Source: Gammaproteobacteria bacterium (GTDB lineage: Bacteria > Pseudomonadota > Gammaproteobacteria > GCF-002020875). From it: a DNA stretch of 5,404 bases. The stretch is from positions 1 through 5,404 of the forward strand of contig JABHIC010000016.1 in the NCBI GenBank assembly GCA_018671205.1, written 5' to 3'. The position numbers and the translations under genes were made by a program. The notes under the pieces were generated by a model. It saw nothing but the letters and a program-made list of their open reading frames with translations, was not told the DNA's origin and did no database searches. Shown piece after piece: positions 1-5,404 of this stretch; the stretch's first letter is position 1, and every line of letters begins with the position of its first letter.

Positions 1-3
1 ATT

Positions 4-35
4 GTTTCAATCCACACCCCCGTATAGGGGGTGAC
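4..35 (-). CRISPR. Type I-C-like CRISPR repeat, single copy visible
   Basis: Read on the minus strand, this 32-base element starts GTC, has a perfect 7-bp stem CACCCCC/GGGGGTG (window 27-33 with 15-21) around a 5-base loop TATAC, and ends with the 11-base tail TGGATTGAAAC (window 4-14). Length, the GTC start, the hairpin placed two bases in and the ATTGAAAC end are all as in type I-C repeats, where Cas5d cuts at the 3' base of the stem and leaves an 11-base handle; that is established knowledge of the family. Only one copy lies in the window, with three bases to its left, so an array running leftward cannot be excluded. A spacer would lie to the left, because the crRNA direction is leftward, opposite to the genes. 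No leader or minus-strand promoter is visible in 36-150. It could be a solitary repeat used as an RNA anti-CRISPR, a mini-array, an array edge, or less likely a chance 5'-UTR hairpin. Confidence 0.72.
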
Positions 36-61
36 GTCAACAACACAAACAACTCACCCGT

Positions 62-67
62 AAGGAG
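62..67 (+). promoter_or_regulatory. Strong ribosome binding site deciding the first gene's start
   Basis: AAGGAG here abuts an ATG at 68, which is too close for initiation, and sits 6 bases before a second in-frame ATG at 74. The second ATG is therefore the likely start. The stretch before it (38-53) is made only of A and C and should be unstructured, which favours ribosome access. No promoter is recognisable in bases 1-61, so the promoter probably lies left of the window. Confidence 0.8.
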
Positions 68-73
68 ATGAAC

Positions 74-436
74 ATGAACGAGATCAAACTCAAAGCAGCA
101 CTGGTACATATAGGAGAGGGCTTCTATAAATTGGCCGACGCTATCGAAGCACCAACCACCAACCCAGATCAAATTGAACTACCGCTGGAGGCAACAGAGG
201 AGGAGCCTAAGCCTAAGCCTAAGAAGAAAGCAGCGAAGAAAAAGCCCGCACCTAAAAAGGAGATAGTGTCAGATGAAGAGTTCACCGCCGAAACACTAAC
301 TGCTGTACTCACTAACGTAGCGAAAGAAGGCCACCGTAAAGAAGCAATGGAAATTATGGATGGGCGCAAGGTTGCCGACCTCAACATTGAGGAGCGTGAT
401 CTGGTGTACTCTAAGCTGATGGAGCTTACCCCGTGA
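74..436 (+). CDS. Small phage protein with Lys/Pro-rich linker, function unknown
   Basis: A 120-residue protein that I do not recognise by name. It has three parts. Residues 1-25 form a predicted amphipathic helix. An acidic stretch at about 34-43 leads into a very basic Lys/Pro/Ala linker at about 44-63, encoded partly by a tandem hexamer. Residues 67-120 are a compact, probably all-helical C-terminal region with a pattern KEGHRKEAMEIMDGRKVADL followed by a second helix. From memory, similar C-terminal regions (a 'Gly, then Ala/Ile, then Leu' helical repeat) occur in small proteins of phage replication modules, but I cannot assign a function. The basic linker could contact nucleic acid or simply be a flexible tether; this is inference. 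The start at 74 is chosen over 68 because of ribosome-site spacing. It is the first gene of the cassette, and its TGA stop overlaps the GTG start of the nuclease gene, so the two are translationally coupled. Confidence 0.85.
   Translation: MNEIKLKAALVHIGEGFYKLADAIEAPTTNPDQIELPLEATEEEPKPKPKKKAAKKKPAPKKEIVSDEEFTAETLTAVLTNVAKEGHRKEAMEIMDGRKVADLNIEERDLVYSKLMELTP
206..223 (+). repeat. Three tandem CCTAAG hexamers in the first gene
   Basis: Three perfect head-to-tail copies of CCTAAG encode Pro-Lys-Pro-Lys-Pro-Lys in the linker of the small protein. The period is a multiple of three, so gain or loss of a copy would change linker length by two residues without a frameshift. Confidence 0.85.
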
Positions 437-1494
437 CCGCCCACGCTAAACTAGGCGCTTCTGGCTCTGCTACTTGGATGAACTGCCCCGCCTCTATTCG
501 TATCTGCGAGGATCTACCGGAGGATGAGTCACCCTTTGCTGCTGAAGGTACAGAGGCTCATGACATAGCGGAGAAGTGCCTCAAGACAGGAGAGAACGCA
601 CCTGACACCCACCCTGAGCTTCAGATGTACCTCGACTATGTGCGAGAGACAACTGGCGCTCTACAGGTTGAGGTACAGGTTGCTTATGATGAGTGGGTAC
701 CTGAAGGGTTTGGTACTGTCGATGCGCTCATCATTCATGAAGGTAAGGCCCATGTTACGGATCTGAAGTGGGGTAAGGGTGTACAGGTGTCAGCCGACAA
801 CAACACTCAGCTCATGCTCTACGCTCTGGGGGCACTCCAAAAGTATCAGTTCGAGTATGAGATAGATGAGCTGGTACTAACGATCATCCAACCGAGGTTA
901 GACCATATTAGCGAGTGGACGATCTCAACAGAGGAGTTACTGAAGTGGGCCGATGAGGTTGTGCTCCCTGCTGCTCTAGCCACTGAAGACCCAGCAGCAG
1001 CGGTTGTGCCTACCCCTAAGGGTTGCCGCTGGTGCAAGGCTAGAGCGATCTGTAGAGAGCGTGTACGCCAACTGCTGGCACTACCCGACCAACCAGTAGA
1101 CCGCCTCACTCGTCAAGAGGTGGCAGACTTACTCCCAGTGGCTGAAGCTGCAAAGGTGTGGGCCTCAGAGCTACAAGCCTACGCGCTCAAGACTGTAGAG
1201 CAGGGTGAGACGCTGCCCTCATACAAGCTGGTGGCAGGTAAGGCCAACCGCAAGTTCAAAGCAGACGCTGAAGAGACCTTGAGAGAAGCAGGACTAGATG
1301 ATGATGTCATCTACCGTAAAAGTTTCAACACTCTGGGGGCCATTGAAAAGGCTCTTGGGGGGAAGAAAAAGGCCAAGTCCGTTATGGATGAGGTCACCAT
1401 TAAACCCGCTGGAAAACCAGCGCTTGTAAAACTAGACGATCCTAGGCCCGAGTTGAACGCGGCTACTATCGACGATTTCCCTACTGGAGAATAA
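433..1494 (+). CDS. DUF2800 protein, Cas4/RecB-like PD-(D/E)XK nuclease
   Basis: A 353-residue protein recognised as DUF2800 by its N-terminus (HAKLGASGSATWMNCPAS, then EGTEAH), its middle and its C-terminal KLVAGKANRKF and LGAIEKALGGKK blocks. It carries the residues of a RecB-type nuclease: H43, D97 in GTVDA, D110-L-K112 in TDLKWGKG, and Q126xxxY130. Four cysteines, C18 and C198/C201/C207 (CxxCx5C), are placed as in the Cas4/AddB iron-sulphur nucleases, so a 4Fe-4S cluster is likely. The expected role is exonucleolytic processing of DNA ends in replication or recombination; in phages the family travels with DUF2815 and PolA. The GTG start overlaps the previous stop (GTGA), has GGAG at 421-424 eight bases upstream, and leaves the conserved N-terminus intact. 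The ribosome site for the next gene (GGAG 1486-1489) lies in its last codons. Family assignment is firm; activity is inferred. Confidence 0.9.
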   Translation: MTAHAKLGASGSATWMNCPASIRICEDLPEDESPFAAEGTEAHDIAEKCLKTGENAPDTHPELQMYLDYVRETTGALQVEVQVAYDEWVPEGFGTVDALIIHEGKAHVTDLKWGKGVQVSADNNTQLMLYALGALQKYQFEYEIDELVLTIIQPRLDHISEWTISTEELLKWADEVVLPAALATEDPAAAVVPTPKGCRWCKARAICRERVRQLLALPDQPVDRLTRQEVADLLPVAEAAKVWASELQAYALKTVEQGETLPSYKLVAGKANRKFKADAEETLREAGLDDDVIYRKSFNTLGAIEKALGGKKKAKSVMDEVTIKPAGKPALVKLDDPRPELNAATIDDFPTGE

Positions 1495-1498
1495 AGAA

Positions 1499-2059
1499 AT
1501 GAAAACATTGTTAAAGCAGGTACGCCTATCCTATCCTTCACTGTTCAAAGCATCAGGCTATGGTGACTCAGAGCCCAAGTTCTCAGCCACTATGCTGATG
1601 GATGAGGGTGGTGAGACCCACACTAAACTGATGGCGGCGATTGAGAAGGTCGCTAAAGAGGAGTTTGGTGACAAGGCGAAAGCAGTTCTCAAAAAGCAGG
1701 ACGACAACTCTATGCGCCGCTTAGTGAAGATTGGCAACGAGAAAACCGACGATGAAGGTGATGTAGCAGACGGTTACGCAGATATGGTCTTTATGAAAGC
1801 CTCCAACAAGGTCAAGCCTAAAGTCATCAGCCGCGCCAAACAAGAGCTAACAGAAGCCGATGGTAAGCCATACGCGGGTTGTGTTGTGAACGTGCAGGTG
1901 GATTTGTGGGCGCAGAACAACTCCTACGGCAAGTTCATCAACTGCAAGCTCTTGGCTGTCCAGTTCTGGGAAGATGGAGAGTCCTTCGGTGGCGGAGCTT
2001 CTGCTGACCTCGACGCTTTCGATGAAGGCGAAGACGAAGCAGACGGCGAAGACTGGTAG
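1499..2059 (+). CDS. DUF2815 single-stranded-DNA-binding protein
   Basis: A 186-residue protein with the DUF2815 pattern: N-terminal VRLSYPSLFKA and PKFSATMLMD, a middle KPKVISRAKQELTEADG, then a YAGCVVNVQVDLWAQNN segment and a KFINCKLLAVQFW strand. Families of this kind adopt an OB-fold like T7 gp2.5 and coat single-stranded DNA at the fork; here that is inferred from the family. The C-terminus fits the role: after a short Gly/Ser linker, 10 of the last 17 residues are acidic, and the chain ends in Trp186. In gp2.5 and bacterial SSB an acidic tail with a terminal aromatic residue recruits polymerase and other partners. The ATG follows the DUF2800 stop after four bases and has GGAG nine bases upstream, so both are co-translated. 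A terminator sits 7 bases after the stop, which would leave this as the last well-expressed gene of the first block. Confidence 0.88.
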   Translation: MKTLLKQVRLSYPSLFKASGYGDSEPKFSATMLMDEGGETHTKLMAAIEKVAKEEFGDKAKAVLKKQDDNSMRRLVKIGNEKTDDEGDVADGYADMVFMKASNKVKPKVISRAKQELTEADGKPYAGCVVNVQVDLWAQNNSYGKFINCKLLAVQFWEDGESFGGGASADLDAFDEGEDEADGEDW

Positions 2060-2066
2060 GAACTAC

Positions 2067-2090
2067 GGCCCCTCTTATGAGGGGTCTTTT
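2067..2090 (+). terminator. Rho-independent terminator or attenuator before polA
   Basis: The stem is GGCCCCTC/GAGGGGTC, 8 bp with one G-T pair, around a TTAT loop, followed by TTTT (2087-2090) and then AC. It starts 7 bases after the SSB stop. The T tract is short and the next gene begins 6 bases after it with no visible new promoter, so partial termination (attenuation) is more likely than a full stop. The 3' arm holds GAGG, the only ribosome-site-like sequence before polA. Confidence 0.75.
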
Positions 2091-2095
2091 ACATT

Positions 2096-3892
2096 ATGAC
2101 TATACATATTGATATTGAAACTCGCTCCCCCATCGATATTACAAAAGCGGGGGTTCACACATACGCCGAACAAGTAGAGGTGCTTATTGCTTGTTGGGCC
2201 ATAGACGATGGGCCTGTACAGACATGGACCATATTAGATGGCCCCCCACTATCTGACTACCTGCCCACTGATGGGCTATATGCTGCACATAACAGTCAGT
2301 TTGAGCGCGTTTGCCTCAAAGAGAACGGGATAGACATACCCATCGAGCAGTGGGACTGCACAGCCACCCGCGCTAGAGCTATGAACCTACCTGCCTCACT
2401 CGCTGGAGCAGCAACGGCGCTTGAGCTTGACTACCAGAAGGACAAGCGTGGAACGGCTTTGATCCGTAAGTTCTCAATCCCACCCTACCAAGAGCCAAAC
2501 GCAGAGGATCAGGATTGGTTGGACTTCGTAGCCTACTGCCAACAGGACGTAGAGGTTGAACGTGCTTTGGATAAGGCGCTGCAACCACTGAAGCAGTCAG
2601 AAGTATGGCACCAAGATCAGAGGATCAACGATAGAGCGATCTATGTAGATCAGGAGCTGGTAGCTGGGGCGATCAAGATAGACACTGCCCACCGTGTACA
2701 GTGTATGGACAGACTGCGCACACTAACGAGGTTAGACAACCCTAACAGTCAGCAGCAGTTACTTGCCTGGTTTAAAGAGAACGGGGTCAAGATCAATAAC
2801 CTACGCAAAGACACGGTACAGGGGCTTGACCAATCCAAATACAGCCCAGAGATTGGGGAGGTGATAACACTACGCCAGCAGCTCTCGCAGACCAGCAGTA
2901 AGAAGTACCAGTCTATGAAGGTATCGTCTTGCGACGATGGGGCTATTCGCGGCATTCTCCAATACAACGGGGCGGGGCAAACAGGACGCTGGGCGGGGAG
3001 GCGCGTACAGCCTCAGAACCTAGCCCGTGGGATAGTTCCAGTTACCACCGACTTTAGAGAAGCAATCAAAACAGGTGATCTTGATTGGCTCGCTACGCTC
3101 TACGGCGACAATGTTCAGGGGCTATTGGGTTCTGCCCTACGCTCTGCACTCATCCCGCCTGAAGGTCAAGTGCTACTGATCTCCGACTACTCAGCGATTG
3201 AGGCGAGAGTGCTTGCGTGGCTGGCTGGAGAGGAGTGGGTACTGGAAGAGTTTAGAGGTGAGGGCAAGATCTACGAAGCCACCGCTGCGAAGATGTACAA
3301 CGTGAAGAAGGATGACGTTACCAAACCACAAAGGCAGAATGGCAAAGGCGCAACACTTGGTTGTGGCTTCGGAGGTGGGGTTGGAGCGGTTCAAGCCTTT
3401 GGGATTGAGGAAGGTATCGCGCAGAAGGTGGTCAATGATTGGAGAGCCGCCAACCCCAGCATCGTCAAGTACTGGCGTAAGTGTATGACTGCTGCAAAGC
3501 GTGGGGGTGTGGTTGATACCAAACTACCCAAGGTTGAGTACAAACGCACCAAAAAGTATCTTATGTGCCGCTTGCCTTCGGGCAGGGTGTTGTACTACCC
3601 AAACGCGAGGCCAAGCAACAATGGCTTTGATATGGATGGAAAGAACGTATGGCATGGAATACTCGTTGAGAATGTCTGCCAAGCAGTGGCCCGTGACCTA
3701 TTGGCCCACGCACTGCTGGAGTGTGAGAAAGAGGGCTTTGATGTTCGCTTCCATGTTCATGATGAGATTGTCTGCTATGGGCAACCAGAGGAATTAGAGA
3801 AGTTGGAAGAGGTTATGTGCCGCTTGCCTGATTGGGCAAAGGGTATACCGATGAACGCAGAGGGGGAAGTATCCCCGTGGTACAAGAAATGA
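2096..3892 (+). CDS. polA: Family A DNA polymerase with 3'-5' exonuclease domain
   Basis: A 598-residue replicative polymerase of the phage PolA type without a 5'-3' nuclease domain. The DnaQ-like proofreading domain (about 1-165) shows Exo I D6-I-E8, Exo II HN66SQF69E70 and Exo III Y147CQQD151. The polymerase domain shows the T296GRWAGRRVQPQN308 primer/template motif, motif A D364YSAIE369, motif B R413QNGK417GATL421GCGF425, and motif C H555D556E557. Both catalytic aspartates, D364 and D556, are present. Aligning motif B on E. coli Pol I R754/K758/F762/Y766 gives Leu421 at the 762 position. Exo II has Glu70 where E. coli has Asp424; from memory Glu is usual in this phage subgroup. The ATG at 2096 is fixed because Exo I begins five residues later. 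The ribosome site is weak: GAGG at 2079-2082, 13 bases away and inside the terminator stem. The TGA overlaps the helicase ATG. Confidence 0.95.
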   Translation: MTIHIDIETRSPIDITKAGVHTYAEQVEVLIACWAIDDGPVQTWTILDGPPLSDYLPTDGLYAAHNSQFERVCLKENGIDIPIEQWDCTATRARAMNLPASLAGAATALELDYQKDKRGTALIRKFSIPPYQEPNAEDQDWLDFVAYCQQDVEVERALDKALQPLKQSEVWHQDQRINDRAIYVDQELVAGAIKIDTAHRVQCMDRLRTLTRLDNPNSQQQLLAWFKENGVKINNLRKDTVQGLDQSKYSPEIGEVITLRQQLSQTSSKKYQSMKVSSCDDGAIRGILQYNGAGQTGRWAGRRVQPQNLARGIVPVTTDFREAIKTGDLDWLATLYGDNVQGLLGSALRSALIPPEGQVLLISDYSAIEARVLAWLAGEEWVLEEFRGEGKIYEATAAKMYNVKKDDVTKPQRQNGKGATLGCGFGGGVGAVQAFGIEEGIAQKVVNDWRAANPSIVKYWRKCMTAAKRGGVVDTKLPKVEYKRTKKYLMCRLPSGRVLYYPNARPSNNGFDMDGKNVWHGILVENVCQAVARDLLAHALLECEKEGFDVRFHVHDEIVCYGQPEELEKLEEVMCRLPDWAKGIPMNAEGEVSPWYKK

Positions 3893-5196
3893 ATGATCTA
3901 CCGCTGTATAAATACCAAGAGAGGGCCAAACAACATATCCTCAAGTACCCACGCTCTGCTCTGTTCGCTGGTTGTGGCCTCGGGAAGTCCCGAATCACCA
4001 TCGAGGCATTAAAAGAGATGAAGGGGGCGACTATCATCATGGCCCCCAAGCGAGTCATAGACCATACGTGGCCTGAAGAGTTGGAGAAGTGGTGGCCTGA
4101 AGCAACCTATGTCCACCTTACAGGTACCCCAAAGGCGAGAGCCTCCGCGCTCGATAAACCTGCGGACATTTACCTCATCAACTTTGAACTGGTAGCAAAG
4201 CTGGTAGACACCATAGGTAAGGGCGGGTGGAGGTGGCCCACTGTGATCATTGACGAATCCAGTCGCGTTAAGAACCGAGGGACCAAGCTCTTTAAAGCAC
4301 TGAAGAAGGTTGCAGGTCGTTGGGAACACTTAGTTCTACTCACTGGCACCCCTGCACCTCAGGGGCTTGAGGATCTATGGAGCCAGATCTATCTATTGGA
4401 TCGTGGGGAGCGTCTGGGCAAGACTCTTACAGCCTTTCGCAGTAGGTGGTTTGATGCTGACTACATGGGCTGGAGTTATGAGCCAAAGGCCCACGCGCAC
4501 AAAGAGATAGAGGTGCGATGCTCTGATCTCTGCCTCTCTATGACAGCAGAGGACTATCTCGATCTACCGGAGAAGCTGGTTGTAGATGTCCCTGTTGACC
4601 TACCACCCAAAGCACTGAAGCAGTACCACACGCTCAAAAAAGAGCTGGTATTGGAGGTGCAAGACTCAGAGGTGACAGCACTCACAGCAGCTACACTCAC
4701 TAATAAGTTGCTCCAACTCACCAGTGGTATGGTCTACGACGAAGAAGGCAACAGCGTACACTCTCACGGCGCGAAGCTTGAGGCACTGGAGGACATACTA
4801 CTATCCATTGGTGATGAGAGCTGTTTAGTTGTCTATCAGTATAGGCACGAACTAGATCGGTTGAGGTTCAAGTTCCCAGAGCTGATAGAGGTGAGGGACA
4901 ACCCCAGCACTATTGACGACTGGAATAGGGGCAAGATCAAGCTTCTGGCAGTTCATCCAGCGAGTGCCGGATTTGGCGTAAACCTCCAACATGGTGGAAG
5001 GCACTTGGTATGGACAACACCGACATGGAACCTTGAGCATTATATCCAGACCAACGCACGACTCCACCGCAACGGGCAGACCAAGCCTGTGATGATCTAT
5101 AGGCTCTTGGTCGCAGGTACAGTTGATGAGAAGGTTGCAGCAGCGATTGAAGGTAAAGCGAAGGTTCAAGATATTTTGATGGAAAGCTTGAAATAA
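3889..5196 (+). CDS. Compact SNF2-type superfamily 2 helicase/ATPase
   Basis: A 435-residue DNA-dependent ATPase with two RecA-like domains. Visible motifs are the Q-like LPLYKYQ start (4-10), Walker A GCGLGKS (28-34), Walker B D122ESS125, motif III TGTP (152-155), motif V SAGFGVNLQ, and motif VI Q387TNARLHRNGQ397 with the arginine finger region R391/R394. It is short for SNF2 because long insertions are missing, as is usual for phage members, and no extra nuclease domain is fused. Likely role: remodelling forks or branched DNA, or unwinding at replication start, together with the adjacent polymerase; this is inferred. A longer reading from TTG at 3832 is possible but would add 19 residues inside polA with no homology to the family. 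The ATG at 3889 overlaps the polA stop as ATGA, with no good ribosome site close by, so translation probably depends on ribosomes finishing polA. A small hairpin (3863-3876) lies 12 bases upstream. Confidence 0.92.
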   Translation: MNDLPLYKYQERAKQHILKYPRSALFAGCGLGKSRITIEALKEMKGATIIMAPKRVIDHTWPEELEKWWPEATYVHLTGTPKARASALDKPADIYLINFELVAKLVDTIGKGGWRWPTVIIDESSRVKNRGTKLFKALKKVAGRWEHLVLLTGTPAPQGLEDLWSQIYLLDRGERLGKTLTAFRSRWFDADYMGWSYEPKAHAHKEIEVRCSDLCLSMTAEDYLDLPEKLVVDVPVDLPPKALKQYHTLKKELVLEVQDSEVTALTAATLTNKLLQLTSGMVYDEEGNSVHSHGAKLEALEDILLSIGDESCLVVYQYRHELDRLRFKFPELIEVRDNPSTIDDWNRGKIKLLAVHPASAGFGVNLQHGGRHLVWTTPTWNLEHYIQTNARLHRNGQTKPVMIYRLLVAGTVDEKVAAAIEGKAKVQDILMESLK

Positions 5197-5199
5197 AGG

Positions 5200-5227
5200 C
5201 TGTAATACCTATTTTACTGTGTATAAT
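5200..5227 (+). promoter_or_regulatory. Probable promoter with perfect TATAAT box
   Basis: TATAAT at 5222-5227 matches the sigma-70 -10 consensus exactly. The best -35 at 16 bases is the weak CTGTAA (5200-5205, 3 of 6). A second arrangement, TTGAAA (5188-5193) with TATTTT (5210-5215), overlaps it. Two sets of short direct repeats surround the -10: TGTAATAC/TATAATAC at 5201 and 5222 (21 bases apart) and TTACTG at 5214 and 5233 (19 bases apart). A weak -35 with repeats could mean an activator or repressor binds here. It would drive the partial gene at 5263 from a start near 5234. No terminator is seen after the helicase stop, so read-through from upstream is also likely. Confidence 0.6.
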
Positions 5228-5262
5228 ACTAGTTACTGAAACAAACAACACCGAGAACCAGA

Positions 5263-5404
5263 ATGACAACAACAAAAATCAAAGCCAGAGTAGACAGCGA
5301 GTTTGACATGCTACTGAATCGTACTCTTAAAGAGATGGACCAGAACTGTGAAATGCTACGACCAGAAGATATGGCGTACTTCGACCTGCAGGGGTACATC
5401 AGAG
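5263..5404 (+). CDS. Start of unrecognised gene, cut by the window edge
   Basis: An open frame of 47 complete codons continues past the right edge. The visible N-terminus begins MTTTKIKARVDSEFDMLL and continues with LRPEDMAYFDLQGYI; it is hydrophilic, shows no signal peptide or membrane segment, and I do not recognise a family. Support for coding is moderate: no stop in frame, codon use like the neighbours, its own promoter-like region, and an A/C-rich leader like that of the first gene. The ribosome site is weak (GAG at 5253-5255, 7 bases before the ATG). An alternative in-frame ATG lies at 5308. Being next to the replication genes suggests another early phage protein, but nothing more can be said. 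Confidence 0.65.
   Translation, partial: MTTTKIKARVDSEFDMLLNRTLKEMDQNCEMLRPEDMAYFDLQGYIR

Noticed and set aside
15..33. Strong hairpin CACCCCC/GGGGGTG as a rho-independent terminator
   Set aside because: No T tract follows on either strand; the whole 32-base context fits a CRISPR repeat better.
1322..1348. GTTTCAAC...TTGAAA inverted repeat, superficially like a second CRISPR repeat
   Set aside because: It lies inside the DUF2800 coding sequence, lacks the ATCCA handle and the GC stem, and encodes conserved residues (KSFNTLGAIEK).
3501..3797. 98-codon + strand open frame inside polA
   Set aside because: It is out of frame within the conserved polymerase motifs, has no ribosome site and resembles no protein family.
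3832..3888. TTG-initiated 19-residue extension of the helicase
   Set aside because: The ATG at 3889 makes a standard ATGA overlap, and the extension lies wholly in polA with no helicase homology.
4253..4260. DESS instead of DEAH/DEGH in helicase motif II as a sign of inactivation
   Set aside because: The essential Asp-Glu pair is present and phage SNF2 proteins often vary after it; all other motifs are intact.
4009..4329. Minus-strand open frames opposite the helicase and other genes
   Set aside because: They mirror the codon structure of strongly supported + strand genes and have no start signals or recognisable domains.

Overview
The window looks like part of the early or replication region of a tailed bacteriophage or prophage. 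All complete genes lie on the + strand and are tightly packed. In order they are: a small basic-linker protein, a DUF2800 Cas4/RecB-like nuclease, a DUF2815 single-stranded-DNA-binding protein, a family A DNA polymerase with proofreading domain, a compact SNF2-type helicase, and the start of an unrecognised gene that runs off the right edge. The set DUF2800, DUF2815, PolA, SNF2 is a familiar replication cassette of siphovirus-like phages. The host cannot be named from the sequence.

Layout: positions 1-73 are a short leader with a 32-base element (4-35) that reads, on the minus strand, as a type I-C CRISPR repeat. It has the GTC start, a perfect 7-bp stem and the 11-base TGGATTGAAAC handle. 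An A/C-rich stretch and a strong AAGGAG ribosome site follow. Genes 1 to 3 (74-2059) are coupled by a 4-base overlap and a 4-base gap. A rho-independent terminator or attenuator (2067-2090) separates the SSB gene from polA (2096-3892). polA has a poor ribosome site and overlaps the helicase (3889-5196) by ATGA. A 66-base gap holds a perfect TATAAT box flanked by short direct repeats and then the partial last gene (from 5263).

How it fits together (inference from the families): the polymerase copies and proofreads, the helicase remodels or unwinds DNA, the DUF2815 protein coats single strands and recruits partners through its acidic tail, and the DUF2800 nuclease processes DNA ends. The attenuator plus the weak polA start would give much SSB and little polymerase. 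No primase, replicative DnaB-type helicase or origin is seen, so these would lie outside the window.

The most unusual signal is the CRISPR-repeat-like element at the left edge. Only three bases lie to its left, so the window cannot show whether it is a solitary repeat (an RNA anti-CRISPR candidate), a phage mini-array, or the end of a full array.
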